This document shows, piece after piece, positions 18,620 to 28,754 of a stretch of DNA of 53,179 bases; position 1 is the first letter of the stretch; every line of letters starts with the position of its first letter. Origin of the DNA: Verrucomicrobiota bacterium (GTDB lineage: Bacteria; Verrucomicrobiota; Verrucomicrobiia; Chthoniobacterales; UBA10450); assembly GCA_003220055.1 (NCBI GenBank), contig QHRF01000080.1:1-53179 (forward strand), given 5' to 3'. The position numbers were made by a program, and so were the translations under genes. Below the pieces are notes generated by a model that ran no database searches, had not been told where the DNA came from, and saw only the letters and a list, made by a program, of their open reading frames with translations.

Positions 18620-19819
18620 TTGGCGTGCTTTAGCGTGGACGCTTCTCACAATCTCGTCTCGATGAGCCAGTCTCTGCTGCCGAAAAGTTTGCTTTACTCC
18701 ATTTTCGCGCGAATCAGCGGGCCGGGGCTCGATACCGACTCGTTTGAAGCTTTGCGCGCGTCGTATCGCGGAAATTTTCTCGGCAAAGCGATCGCCTACG
18801 ACAACCGCCAACGCGAGATCCCTTCGCGTTTCATTCAATCACTTCGCTGGCATCCGGTCCGGCTGATTTCGTTCCTCGACCGGCCCTATTATTACGGAGC
18901 AAAGAAAAAATACCTGGATTGGATCGCGTCGCGCCATCTCGAAGGCGGCCGCTACGATTTCTTTCACAGCTGGTCCGGCGATTGCCTGGAGACGCTGCGA
19001 GTCGCAAAAAACAGGAAGATTCCGACGCTGATTGAAATCCCAACCTGGCACCGCGGAAGTCAGCGGGCAGAGGTCAGCGGTCAGACGTCAGAGGTCAGAC
19101 CGACGTCGTGGAAGTCGCGCTTCTTGCTCGAGCGGGAGAGATTTCTGGAAGAATATGAGCTTGCCACGCTGGTCGTGGTCCTTTCCGAAAAGGCGGCCGA
19201 ATCTTTTCGCGTCGCAGGTTTTCCGGATGAAAAGCTATTTTATCTGCCGCGCGGCGTTGACGTGGAGCGATTCAAACCGGGAACGCGGCCGCCAATTTTC
19301 CGCGCAATTTTTTCGGGCGCGCTGATCAAGCGGAAAGGGATTCATCATCTGCTCGAAGCCTGGCACCGGTTGAACCTGCGCGACGCCGAACTTTGGTTGC
19401 TCGGCAGCATTCATGACGAAGCGAAGCCATATCTGAAGCAATTCGGGCGCGAAAATGTTCGCGTTCTCGGTTTCAAACGCGATCTCGAGAATTATCTCAA
19501 TCAAGGATCGGTTTACGTTTTTCCATCGCGGCTCGAAGGCAGCGCCAAAACGATTTACGAAGCGGCCGCAACCGGCTTGCCCATGATCACCACCCGCGAA
19601 GCGGGGGACGTGGTCCGCGACGGCGTGGAAGGAATTATCGTTCAGCCCGGAGATGTGGATGCCATCGCGGCCGCGATCGAGCATTTGTATCGACATCCTG
19701 AGATTGTCGCGACCATGGGCGGCGCAGCGCGACAACGCGCGCTGGAAAATTTCACGTGGGACCATTATCGGACGCGTTTGTTAGGCGCCTACGAAAGAGC
19801 GATCCAAATGGCGCGATAA
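18620..19819 (+). CDS. Glycosyltransferase family 4
   Basis: GVDVERFKPG, FSGALIKRKGIHHLLEAW, VYVFPSRLEGSAKTIYEAAATGLPMITT. Confidence 0.88.
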   Translation: MACFSVDASHNLVSMSQSLLPKSLLYSIFARISGPGLDTDSFEALRASYRGNFLGKAIAYDNRQREIPSRFIQSLRWHPVRLISFLDRPYYYGAKKKYLDWIASRHLEGGRYDFFHSWSGDCLETLRVAKNRKIPTLIEIPTWHRGSQRAEVSGQTSEVRPTSWKSRFLLERERFLEEYELATLVVVLSEKAAESFRVAGFPDEKLFYLPRGVDVERFKPGTRPPIFRAIFSGALIKRKGIHHLLEAWHRLNLRDAELWLLGSIHDEAKPYLKQFGRENVRVLGFKRDLENYLNQGSVYVFPSRLEGSAKTIYEAAATGLPMITTREAGDVVRDGVEGIIVQPGDVDAIAAAIEHLYRHPEIVATMGGAARQRALENFTWDHYRTRLLGAYERAIQMAR

Positions 19820-19828
19820 ATTTTCTTC

Positions 19829-19889
19829 TGTAGCGGCGGTCTCTGACCGTCGCATTATTCCCGGTCGGCGGTGAGACACCACCGCTACA
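19829..19889. repeat. Twin-hairpin element TGTAGCGGCGGTC...CACCGCTACA
   Basis: TGTAGCGG / CCGCTACA ends; inner hairpins GCGGTC-tct-GACCGT(C) and GCGGTG-agaca-CCACCGC; lies 4 bp before the next start codon. Confidence 0.7.
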
Positions 19890-19893
19890 AAAA

Positions 19894-20916
19894 ATGAAGA
19901 TTCTGCTCATTCAGCTCAAACGCATCGGCGATTTGATTTTGACCACGCCGGCGATCGCGGCCGTACGCGGCAAATTTCCGGGTGCGCACTTAACGCTGGT
20001 CATTGCGCCGGAGTGCAAAGCGCTCGCGCCTGCGATTACTGGCGTGAACAAGCTGTTGGTCATGCCGCGCGGTTTAAGCGGACTTGTGACGATCGCCGCG
20101 ATCGCGTGCGGCAAATTTGATTACTGCGTCGATTTTACGCGTAACGATCGCTCGGCGTTGCTCGTTCTGCTCTCGCGTGCGCGCAAACGGATCGTCTCGT
20201 TTCGAATCAAAGTGCGTTCAAAATTTCGAACACGATTTTATAACGAATTCGCCCAGCACCGGATGCGAGACATGCACACGATCGATTACCATCTCGCGCT
20301 GCTCGAGCCGCTCGAAATTTCCAACGCTTCACGCGCGGTCCGGTTGGAATTGCCGAAAAGCGCGCGTGAAACTGCCGACCAACTGTTGACCGAGAGTAAT
20401 GTCAGGAAAGACTTCGTCATTTTTCACCCAGGGTCGGCGCGGACCGAAAAATTTTGGAACGCGGAATCATGGGCGGAAGTGATCACTCGTGCTCGCGATA
20501 ATCACGATGTCGATCTGGTGTTGACCGGCGGGTCGTCACGGCTCGAGCAAACGCACGTCAACGATATCAAATCGAAAGTGCGGCACCGGATTGTCAATCT
20601 TTCCGGCAAAACCGATTTGCTCACGCTTGCGGCGTTGATCGCCAGGGCGCGCTTGTTGATCACGGTGGATTCCGCGCCGATGCATCTGGCGTCGGCATCG
20701 CGCACACCACAGGTGATCCTGTTCGGCCCGACCAATCCGTTTCACTGGCGGCCGCGGGAAAGTCCGGCGTTAATTTTACAGGGAACATCGACATCGCCTT
20801 TTACTGAATTCGTGCCCAAGCAGCCCCGGTTGCCGATGAACCAAATCTCGACGCGGGGGGTGATCGATGCTATGGAGACGCTGTTGTCGGCTCCGGCAAC
20901 GTCGCCACCGTTATGA
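19894..20916 (+). CDS. Glycosyltransferase family 9 (heptosyltransferase-like)
   Basis: MKILLIQLKRIGDLILTTPAI...; FHPGSARTEKFWNAESWAE; ITVDSAPMHLASA. Confidence 0.92.
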   Translation: MKILLIQLKRIGDLILTTPAIAAVRGKFPGAHLTLVIAPECKALAPAITGVNKLLVMPRGLSGLVTIAAIACGKFDYCVDFTRNDRSALLVLLSRARKRIVSFRIKVRSKFRTRFYNEFAQHRMRDMHTIDYHLALLEPLEISNASRAVRLELPKSARETADQLLTESNVRKDFVIFHPGSARTEKFWNAESWAEVITRARDNHDVDLVLTGGSSRLEQTHVNDIKSKVRHRIVNLSGKTDLLTLAALIARARLLITVDSAPMHLASASRTPQVILFGPTNPFHWRPRESPALILQGTSTSPFTEFVPKQPRLPMNQISTRGVIDAMETLLSAPATSPPL

Positions 20917-22799
20917 GCAAGGCAGAAGGCGCCAAAGTAAAACTCTCGTTCTGGGAAACCATGCGGACCGCATGGAAACCGTACCGGCGTCTCTACAGCT
21001 ACGCTGGTCCCTACAAATCGCGCTTTGCTCTTGGTCTCGCCTTCGGCATCGCTTACGGCATCCTAACGTCGGTTCTGCCATTGACCGTTCTTCAGGTCTC
21101 AAACTTCATTTTTCGCGGTGCGGCACCGAATCCGCGCATGGTGATGGCCCATCGCGACATGCTCAACATCGGTCCGAAGATCGACTCGATCGTTTGGATT
21201 TGTCTACTTATTCCACTGGTCATGACGGTCCGAAGTCTTTGCTCGTACGGCAACGCTTATTACATGAACTGGGTCAGCAACAAAGTGGTGAACGACGTGC
21301 GCAATCAGCTCTTCGCCAAAGTGGTGCGACACTCGATGGATTTCTTTAACCGGATGCAAACCGGTTTTCTGATGTCGCGGATCGCAAATGATACCCGGAG
21401 CCTGCAACAAGCGCTGTCCAGCGTGAGCAGCGACGTGTTCAAGCAGCCGGTCACCATCGTTGGAGCGGTGATCGTGCTTCTTCTCATCGATTGGAAATTC
21501 ACCGTGGTTAGTTTGGTGCTGTTTCCGATTTGCATCGTGCCGATTCGAATTTTTGGGCGCCGTGCGCGCCAGGCTGTTCAGCTTGATCAACGCGGCGCAG
21601 CCTTGATGTCGGTGACGATGCAGGAGAGTTTCGCCGGCATTCGAGTGATCAAATCGTTCGCGCGGGAAGATCAGCAGGAGAAATCATTTCGGCGCAGCGC
21701 ACAGCTCTCCTTCTCGAATACGATGCGAACGGTCAAAGCGACAGAAGCAGTCGGACCGCTCGTCGAAATCATCGCGTCGATCGGCGTTGGGTTTGCGCTG
21801 TTGTATGTTTACGCCGCTAACCTCACCGCTGGCCGCTTCTTCGGCCTGATCTCCGGTATTTTCATTCTTTATGAGCCGATCAAAACGTTGAGCAAGCTCC
21901 ACATCGTGATGCAACGCTCGCTCGGTGCGACGACCCAAATCTTTTCGATCCTCGATTCAAAGCCGGCGGTGCAAGACGCGCCAAATGCGGTTGAATTGGT
22001 TTCCTCCAAGGGCCAAATCGAGTTTGAAAACGTAACCTTTCGCTACTCGACCGGTGTGACCGACGCGGTGCGCGATATTAATCTGCACATCGAGCCCGGT
22101 AAAACTTATGCGCTCGTGGGCGCGAGCGGCGCGGGCAAGAGCACTATTTTGTCGCTCATTCTGCGGCTCTACGATCCGACCTCCGGCGCGGTGAAAATTG
22201 ATGGCCACAATTTGCGCACGTTGACCCAAAAATCGTTGCGCGAGCAAATCGGCCTCGTCACCCAGGAAACATTTTTATTTCACGAAACGATTTTCAAAAA
22301 CATTCAGTTCGGTCGCCCTAATGCCACCTTGGAAGAAGTTCACGCGGCCGCGCAGACCGCGTTCGCTCACGAATTTATTCTGGCGCAGCCCGACGGCTAC
22401 GACACCGTTATTGGCGATAAAGGCTGCCTCATCTCGGGCGGCCAGCAACAACGTCTGGCCATCGCGCGCGCGCTTTTGAAAAACGCGCCCATTCTTTTGC
22501 TCGACGAAGCGACTTCGTCACTCGATACCGAATCGGAAAAACAAATCCAGAAAGCGCTGGAGAAACTCGCAGCCGGACGAACGGTCATCGCGATCGCGCA
22601 CCGGCTTTCCACGATTCTGTCGGCCGACAAAATTGTCGTGCTTGATCACGGCAGCATTAAAGAAATCGGCACCCACGCTGAGCTGCTCGAAAAATCGGGT
22701 TACTATCGTCGCCTCTACGATCTGCAGTTTAATCAGCCGACCGAAATGCCGTCAGAAGCCGCATCCGAGCCGGACGTGCTTGCCGAGGAGCTCGTTTAA
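20913..22799 (+). CDS. ABC transporter, fused permease/ATP-binding (MsbA-like exporter)
   Basis: N-terminal TM domain; Walker A VGASGAGKST; signature LISGGQQQRLAIARALL; Walker B ILLLDEATSSLD. Confidence 0.95.
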   Translation: MSKAEGAKVKLSFWETMRTAWKPYRRLYSYAGPYKSRFALGLAFGIAYGILTSVLPLTVLQVSNFIFRGAAPNPRMVMAHRDMLNIGPKIDSIVWICLLIPLVMTVRSLCSYGNAYYMNWVSNKVVNDVRNQLFAKVVRHSMDFFNRMQTGFLMSRIANDTRSLQQALSSVSSDVFKQPVTIVGAVIVLLLIDWKFTVVSLVLFPICIVPIRIFGRRARQAVQLDQRGAALMSVTMQESFAGIRVIKSFAREDQQEKSFRRSAQLSFSNTMRTVKATEAVGPLVEIIASIGVGFALLYVYAANLTAGRFFGLISGIFILYEPIKTLSKLHIVMQRSLGATTQIFSILDSKPAVQDAPNAVELVSSKGQIEFENVTFRYSTGVTDAVRDINLHIEPGKTYALVGASGAGKSTILSLILRLYDPTSGAVKIDGHNLRTLTQKSLREQIGLVTQETFLFHETIFKNIQFGRPNATLEEVHAAAQTAFAHEFILAQPDGYDTVIGDKGCLISGGQQQRLAIARALLKNAPILLLDEATSSLDTESEKQIQKALEKLAAGRTVIAIAHRLSTILSADKIVVLDHGSIKEIGTHAELLEKSGYYRRLYDLQFNQPTEMPSEAASEPDVLAEELV

Positions 22800-22841
22800 T
22801 TTTTCGCGCGCCAAGATGTAAGATCGACATCAACCCAACCA

Positions 22842-23576
22842 ATGCCCTTCAATTTCGACCTTCACACCCATTCGTTCTTTTCGGGCGACGGCGTTTCCAG
22901 TCCGGAAGATTTGATCGCGGGCGCGCGTGCGAAAGGCTTGCACGGGATCGCCATGACCGACCACAACACTTGCGACGCGGTGACCTACATGCTCGAAAAA
23001 GGTTTAATGCGTCTCGACGGCCAGCCGGTCGACGGCTTTCTGGTTCTGCCCGGTGTCGAAGTCACGACGGCCGACGGTCACCTGCTTTGCATCGGCGCGG
23101 AGCTGCCTTATTTAAAAGGAAAGCCGGCGCGCGAGGTTTGCGAAATTATTCACGCGCGCGGCGGCCTCGCGATCCCGCCGCACCCCTACGATCTTTTCCG
23201 CGCCGGGATTCGTTTCTCGGTCCTGGAAACGCTACCGGTTGATGCGATCGAAGTTTTTAACGCCGCAACTACGCTGCGTCGCTATAATCGCTACGCGTTC
23301 AAGTACGCACAGGTCCGGAATCTTCCCATGGTCGCGGCCAGCGACGCGCATCAGGCCGCGGCGGTCGGCACTGCTTACACCATTTTGAATACGAACGATT
23401 TTTCAGTAAGGGGGATTCTCGCCCAGATCCTCAAGAGCAACGAGCTCAACCAGAGATATCTCACACCGCGCGACAGCCTGCGCAAAACCTGGAACAACTG
23501 GTTGCGTCTTCGTCGCCGCAAAAAAATTCCCGAGCTTGCGGCTAAAGATAGCGGTAACGGCGGTCCGCGTTTCTGA
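22842..23576 (+). CDS. PHP-domain metal-dependent phosphoesterase
   Basis: FDLHTHSFFSGDG, AMTDHNTCD, AASDAHQ motifs. Confidence 0.9.
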   Translation: MPFNFDLHTHSFFSGDGVSSPEDLIAGARAKGLHGIAMTDHNTCDAVTYMLEKGLMRLDGQPVDGFLVLPGVEVTTADGHLLCIGAELPYLKGKPAREVCEIIHARGGLAIPPHPYDLFRAGIRFSVLETLPVDAIEVFNAATTLRRYNRYAFKYAQVRNLPMVAASDAHQAAAVGTAYTILNTNDFSVRGILAQILKSNELNQRYLTPRDSLRKTWNNWLRLRRRKKIPELAAKDSGNGGPRF

Positions 23577-23599
23577 TTTTTACTTTCTGACCTCCGATT

Positions 23600-23887
23600 A
23601 TGTCCGCTTACGTCGTTGTCGAAATCGAGATTCTCGATCCCGTCGGCTACGAAGAATACAAGAAGCAAGCTGCGGCGACCGTTCACAAATACGGCGGTAA
23701 ATACATTGCCCGCGGCGGCAAAACCGAAGTGCTGGAAGGCGATTGGAATCCGAAACGGATTGTTGTGCTTCAATTCGAATCGATGGAACGCGCCAAAGAA
23801 TGGCTGAACTGCGAGGAATACCGCGAACCGCGCAAAATGCGTCACCGCACCGCCAAGACGAACATGATCCTCGTCGAAGGCGTCTAA
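23600..23887 (+). CDS. DUF1330 family protein
   Basis: [49 protein letters not shown] is a typical DUF1330 sequence. Confidence 0.92.
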   Translation: MSAYVVVEIEILDPVGYEEYKKQAAATVHKYGGKYIARGGKTEVLEGDWNPKRIVVLQFESMERAKEWLNCEEYREPRKMRHRTAKTNMILVEGV

Positions 23888-26058
23888 GGAGCTGATAGGA
23901 GATTGCCTAACGCTTTCCGATCTGTCACTGGCGCTTTGCAGGTGAAATTCTCGCAGACGTAGGCCGCGGGTTTGCCGTCGACTGGAGACATGGCGCTGAT
24001 GGCCTCGTTCTTTTCGGAAAAGAATTTCTGGCCTTCGCTACCATCGGCAAGAATGAGAATTTTCCTTGGCAGAAAATGTCGATGCACTTCCGCCAGGAGG
24101 GCTTTCGTCTCATTGTCGTCGATCTTTCCGGCAACGACGATTTGGCGTGGTTTGCTTAAAGAGTAATCGACCGCAACCAGCATTTGCGGCATGGCACTGG
24201 CGAAATGCGAAAGGGTTGGGGCAAATGCGCCGATTGTTTTCCGAGCGCGTTCGTCCAGTTTCTTGTCGTCGCGAAATTGCGCGAGTCGCAAAAGATTTAA
24301 GGCTGCGATGGAGCTCGCGGCAGGTTCGGCGCTGTCATTGTCGTCCTTCATCCGGAGAACAACACTTTTGTCTTTGCCACTGGTAGAGAAGTAGCCGCCG
24401 TTCTTTTCATCGTAGAACAAATCGTCCTGCATTCGCTGCAACTCGATTGCAAACTTTAGCCACTCGACCTCGAGCGAGACTTCGTAAAGATCGAGAAGTC
24501 CTTGAATGACGAATGCGTAGTCATCGGCGAAGCCTTCGACATCGCTGCGACTTTCGCGATAATTGCGAAAGAGCAGTTTGCTTTTTTCGTCGTAAAGATT
24601 TGAGCGCAGGAACTTTGTTGCTCGCGTCGCACTCTCAAGATAACGCGGCTCATCCAAAACTTGCGCCCCACGCGCATAAGCCGAAATCATCAGGCCGTTC
24701 CAAGCCGCGATGATTTTGTCGTCGAGATGCGGACGCGGCCGCTTGTTTCGGATCGTCAATAACTTCTCGCGACTGCGCATGAGTGATTGTCGAATTTCAT
24801 CATCGCTCTTTTTGAAATGCTTCGCCGTCTCGGCAAGCGTGTGCCGCTGAATCAGAATGTTTTTGCCGCGGAATTCATCCTGCGGGTCGCTCCCTTCCGG
24901 CGCGTTACCGTGTGGCTGGACGCCGAAGTGAACCTTGAATACTGCGGCGTCGGCACCGAGGGCGTCGTCGATCTGTTTTTCCGTCCAGACATAAAACGCG
25001 CCCTCGCCGTGCTCCGGCTTTCCGTGTTCGAAAAGGCTGTCCGCGTCCTCGGCCGAAAAAAATCCGCCGTCTTTTGACGTTATGTCGCGCGCGACGTAAT
25101 CGAGAATGTCGCGGGCCGCATCGGCATATTGTCGATCTTGGGTGATTTGAAATGCGTCGAGATATGCGCTCGCGAGCTGCGCCTGATCATAGAGCATTTT
25201 TTCAAAATGCGGCACATGCCAGTAGCGATCGACTGAGTAACGATGGAATCCGCCGCCAAGATGATCGTGCATTCCACCCGCAGCCATTTTGCGCAGCGTG
25301 AACAAATCCATTTCGAGTGCGTGCTTCCCGGATTCGCCCTTGGGATCGCTCGCGTAAAATCGCGTTAGAAAATTCAGCGAGACCGGGCGCGGAAATTTCG
25401 GGGCGGTGCCGAAGCCGCCTTCCTTGTCGTCGAACGAGCGCGACAATTGTTCGTAGGCGGTTTGAAAAAACTGATTGTCGATCTTGGCAGTGGTTTCCGC
25501 CTGTGCGTTCTGCGATTCGCGAAGGGCTTCCACAATTTTGGATCCCTGCTCGGCAATTTTTTCATGGCCTTGCTTCCACGCCGCCGCGATTCGTTCCAAT
25601 ACCTTCGTAAAACCGGGCTGGCCGTATCGGTCTACTGGCGGAAAATATGTTCCCCCGACGAACGGTTTCAGATCGGGCGTGAGCCAGACACTCATCGGCC
25701 AACCGCCGCCCCCGGTTGTCGCTTGGACGAAGGTCATGTAAACGCGATCGACATCGGGCCGTTCTTCACGATCGACTTTGATGTTCACAAACTCGCGATT
25801 CATGATCGCGGCCGTCTCTTCGTTTTCGAATGACTCGTGTGCCATCACGTGGCACCAGTGACAGGTCGAATAACCGATCGAGAGAAAGATCGGTTTGTTC
25901 TCGCGACGGGCTTTGGCGAATGCTTCTTCGCCCCACGGATACCAATCGACCGGATTATGCGCGTGCTGAAGAAGATAAGGCGACTTCTCGTGCGCGAGTC
26001 GGTTCGTATGCACCTGGTTAGCCGGTTGAATTTCCGCGACCATGGGAGTTGGTGTCAC
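23884..26058 (-). CDS. Thioredoxin-domain protein of the DUF255/YyaL (spermatogenesis-associated protein 20-like) family
   Basis: [48 protein letters not shown]. Confidence 0.95.
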   Translation of the reverse strand: MTPTPMVAEIQPANQVHTNRLAHEKSPYLLQHAHNPVDWYPWGEEAFAKARRENKPIFLSIGYSTCHWCHVMAHESFENEETAAIMNREFVNIKVDREERPDVDRVYMTFVQATTGGGGWPMSVWLTPDLKPFVGGTYFPPVDRYGQPGFTKVLERIAAAWKQGHEKIAEQGSKIVEALRESQNAQAETTAKIDNQFFQTAYEQLSRSFDDKEGGFGTAPKFPRPVSLNFLTRFYASDPKGESGKHALEMDLFTLRKMAAGGMHDHLGGGFHRYSVDRYWHVPHFEKMLYDQAQLASAYLDAFQITQDRQYADAARDILDYVARDITSKDGGFFSAEDADSLFEHGKPEHGEGAFYVWTEKQIDDALGADAAVFKVHFGVQPHGNAPEGSDPQDEFRGKNILIQRHTLAETAKHFKKSDDEIRQSLMRSREKLLTIRNKRPRPHLDDKIIAAWNGLMISAYARGAQVLDEPRYLESATRATKFLRSNLYDEKSKLLFRNYRESRSDVEGFADDYAFVIQGLLDLYEVSLEVEWLKFAIELQRMQDDLFYDEKNGGYFSTSGKDKSVVLRMKDDNDSAEPAASSIAALNLLRLAQFRDDKKLDERARKTIGAFAPTLSHFASAMPQMLVAVDYSLSKPRQIVVAGKIDDNETKALLAEVHRHFLPRKILILADGSEGQKFFSEKNEAISAMSPVDGKPAAYVCENFTCKAPVTDRKALGNLLSAP

Positions 26059-26095
26059 TGATCAGCTTAACGTGAGAACGCAAAAGCGGAAGCAG

Positions 26096-26165
26096 TTGTA
26101 GCGGCGCTCGCCGCAGCGAGCGCCGAATCCAATAAAACAGGCGGTCGCCGCTGCGACCGCCTCTA
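26096..26165. repeat. Twin-hairpin element TTGTAGCGGCGCTCGC...GCGACCGCCTCTA
   Basis: Arm 1 GGCGCTCGC-cgca-GCGAGCGCC; spacer GAATCCAATAAAACA; arm 2 GGCGGTCGC-cgct-GCGACCGCC. Confidence 0.8.
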
Positions 26166-26181
26166 TATTCTCGCAACAACA

Positions 26182-26919
26182 ATGGATACCGCCCAGCTCG
26201 CTTTCCTTTGTCTCGCCATCGCCATGATCGCGTTCCTTTATTCATCCGTCGGGCACGCGGGCGCGTCGGGTTATATCGCGACCATGACTTTGTTGGGACT
26301 TGCCGCGACCGTCATTCGACCGACGGCGCTGGTCCTGAACATTCTCGTGGCAACGATCGGTTCGTTTCAATTTTGGCGGGCCGGTCATTTCTCTTGGAAA
26401 TTATTTTGGCCATTCGCGCTGCTCTCGGTTCCGGCCGCATATCTCGGCGGTTATATCCAGCCCTCGGCTTCAATTCTAAGAATCTTGATCGGACTGGTGC
26501 TGCTTTTCTCAGCTGCGCGATTGATCTTTCGCCGTGGCGATCCCGCCGAAACGGTCGCTCCATCGAAACCAACAGCGGTCGGAGTTGGAGCAGGCTTGGG
26601 ATTTCTGTCGGGCCTGACCGGGACCGGTGGCGGAATTTTTCTCACGCCGCTCCTTTTATTCTGCCGGTGGGCGCATATTCGTCAGGCGGCGGCGGTGTCG
26701 GCCGTGTTCATTTTGGTGAATTCAATCGGCGGACTGGTCGGATATTTCACGGCAGTTCGCTCCCTTCCAGTGCTCGGACTTTATCTGGCCATCCCAGCCA
26801 TCATTGGTGGTGCTATCGGGTCACATTTAGGCAGCCGACGTTTACCCGTCCGCGCGATTTCAATTCTCCTCGCGATCGTCCTCGCGATTGCTGGAACCAA
26901 ACTAATTTTTACGAGGTGA
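26182..26919 (+). CDS. Sulfite exporter TauE/SafE family membrane protein
   Basis: Hydrophobic 245 aa; GLGFLSGLTGTGGGIFLTPLLL motif. Confidence 0.9.
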   Translation: MDTAQLAFLCLAIAMIAFLYSSVGHAGASGYIATMTLLGLAATVIRPTALVLNILVATIGSFQFWRAGHFSWKLFWPFALLSVPAAYLGGYIQPSASILRILIGLVLLFSAARLIFRRGDPAETVAPSKPTAVGVGAGLGFLSGLTGTGGGIFLTPLLLFCRWAHIRQAAAVSAVFILVNSIGGLVGYFTAVRSLPVLGLYLAIPAIIGGAIGSHLGSRRLPVRAISILLAIVLAIAGTKLIFTR

Positions 26920-27465
26920 CAATTCTACCTTCGGCGCAGTCTTGGGCGACCACGGATTCACCTTCAAATCGGAGTCAGTGATTTTCTCTCGCGTGGCCCG
27001 TAAAACATCGACCAACGCCAAAACATCGAGCGCGTGATGCCGCGGACCGAATCTCGACAAGTTTTTTTCCGCCAATTCGAAGAGTTTAACGGCCGGGCGC
27101 AGACGCCGGCTGTGCTTAGCGTGTGTTGGGTGTTCGAAATTCTTTTGGAGATGGACGAAAGCGCCCGCCGCCTGAATCAGTCCTTTGAAGAAATTGTCGT
27201 CTTCGGTGTCGCTATTGAGCCAAAGCTGTTCCAGCACGTCGTGCGCTTCATAGTAACGTTGCTCGTTCCAGCAGCGAAAAAACGCGCGGTAAAATGGATG
27301 GGTCGCTACGTCGCCGGAAGGATTGACCTCGTCGCCCTCGAGCTCGCGGACAAACTGCGAAATCCTCTCGCCTTTGCTCATGGAGGGCTTAATTTCATCA
27401 TGCCTCAGATGATGGGCAAACCGACTTTTCCGGAGGGTCACGAAAGCGTTCGGGACCGCGGCCAA
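26902..27465 (-). CDS. DUF309 domain-containing protein
   Basis: FFRCWNEQRYYEAHDVLEQLWLNS...FFKGLIQAAGAFVHLQKN is the DUF309 signature. Confidence 0.88.
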   Translation of the reverse strand: MAAVPNAFVTLRKSRFAHHLRHDEIKPSMSKGERISQFVRELEGDEVNPSGDVATHPFYRAFFRCWNEQRYYEAHDVLEQLWLNSDTEDDNFFKGLIQAAGAFVHLQKNFEHPTHAKHSRRLRPAVKLFELAEKNLSRFGPRHHALDVLALVDVLRATREKITDSDLKVNPWSPKTAPKVELSPRKN

Positions 27466-27467
27466 GA

Positions 27468-28754
27468 ATGACGCCGGTTGCGCTGGGAATCGTTCTCGTC
27501 GCCACCGCCGCGCTGATTTTTGTCTCGGCGCTTTTTTCCGGACTGGAAACGGCGCTTTTTTCGCTCCGGCCGCACCAATTACGGCGGTTGGAGCAAAATC
27601 ACCCTGGGCTCGTCAATTTCGTCCAACTTTTTCGCGACAAGCCCCGACGCGTCCTGAACGTGCTCCTGCTCGGCGATGGGCTCGTCAAAGTGCCGCTGGT
27701 CGTGCTTTGTCTTTTTTTACTTTGGCGCGGGCCGCTCGCCGGACATCTGCCGCAATGGGTCGCCGCGATTCTGATTTTCGCAATCGTCGTCTTACTCTGC
27801 GATCTGGTCCCAAAACTGATCGCGCTCGCAGCGCCCTACCGGCTTTCCACCGTCGGCGCTTTTGTGCTCCAGGCGTCCGTCGGCTTACTCGATCGCGTCG
27901 GGCGGATACTCGAGAGCGTTAGCACGGCGATCGTTGATCTCCTCACACCGCAGCGTCTTCGCACGCGTGCGCGCTTAAGCGACGAAGAACTCGAGACGCT
28001 CGTCGAGATTGGAGAGGAAGAAGGGACGCTCCACCAAGCCGAGGGCGAGATGATCCAGGAGATCATCAAGATGGGCGACAAAACAGCGAAGGATTGTATG
28101 ACGCCGCGAGTCGAAACGTTTGCTCTGGCGGACGATCTCACAAATGAACAGGCAATCGCGCAGTTAAAAGAGAAACGCTACCGCCGGGTTCCGGTTTACG
28201 CCGACACGCCGGACAACGTCGTTGGCATCATCGACGTCAAACTGTTCCTGCTCGATTCGTCCGAACATTACACCGAGTCCTTGCTGGCGCCGTCGTTCGT
28301 GCCGGAAACGATGCACGCGCTCGATCTGCTCAAACTTTTCCTGACCCATCCGCAATCGCTCGCAATTGTGGTCGACGAATTTGGCGGCACCGAAGGAATT
28401 ATCACCATGTCGGACATCGTTGAGGAAATCCTCAGTGGCGCGGCGCCGCCCCGCGGAGAGGTCGATCTTTACATTGAGCCGCTTGAAGATGGAAAGTTTC
28501 TGGTCAGCGGTCACGCGCGCCTCGACGATTTGCACGAGCATCTCGGCTTTGAATTGGAAGCGGACGGAATCGACACCATCGGCGGTCTGGTCTTCAACCG
28601 GCTCGGCTATTTGCCACAAGCCGGCGCCAAGATCGAATTGCCGCGACTGGCGGTCACGGTCAGGCGCACAAGTCGAAAACGAATCGAGGAATTGCTCCTC
28701 GAAAAGACCACCTGCCTCGAAGATCAACCGGACGCTAACACCGCCGCCGCATGA
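27468..28754 (+). CDS. CNNM/CBS-pair HlyC/CorC-family transporter (copy 1)
   Basis: DUF21-like TM domain, CBS pair (DCMTPRVETFAL, YRRVPVYADTPDNVVGIIDVK, VVDEFGGTEGIITMSDIVEEI), C-terminal CorC_HlyC domain. Confidence 0.92.
   Translation: MTPVALGIVLVATAALIFVSALFSGLETALFSLRPHQLRRLEQNHPGLVNFVQLFRDKPRRVLNVLLLGDGLVKVPLVVLCLFLLWRGPLAGHLPQWVAAILIFAIVVLLCDLVPKLIALAAPYRLSTVGAFVLQASVGLLDRVGRILESVSTAIVDLLTPQRLRTRARLSDEELETLVEIGEEEGTLHQAEGEMIQEIIKMGDKTAKDCMTPRVETFALADDLTNEQAIAQLKEKRYRRVPVYADTPDNVVGIIDVKLFLLDSSEHYTESLLAPSFVPETMHALDLLKLFLTHPQSLAIVVDEFGGTEGIITMSDIVEEILSGAAPPRGEVDLYIEPLEDGKFLVSGHARLDDLHEHLGFELEADGIDTIGGLVFNRLGYLPQAGAKIELPRLAVTVRRTSRKRIEELLLEKTTCLEDQPDANTAAA

Noticed and set aside
18569-18838. 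N-terminal extension of the minus-strand GT4 ORF (MNETRRDLALAVVVGDRF...)
   Set aside because: Overlaps the well-supported divergent GT4 gene and a repeat-rich promoter; a TTG start at 18568 directly precedes the conserved KLTIAFARRGYSPSGGAE block.
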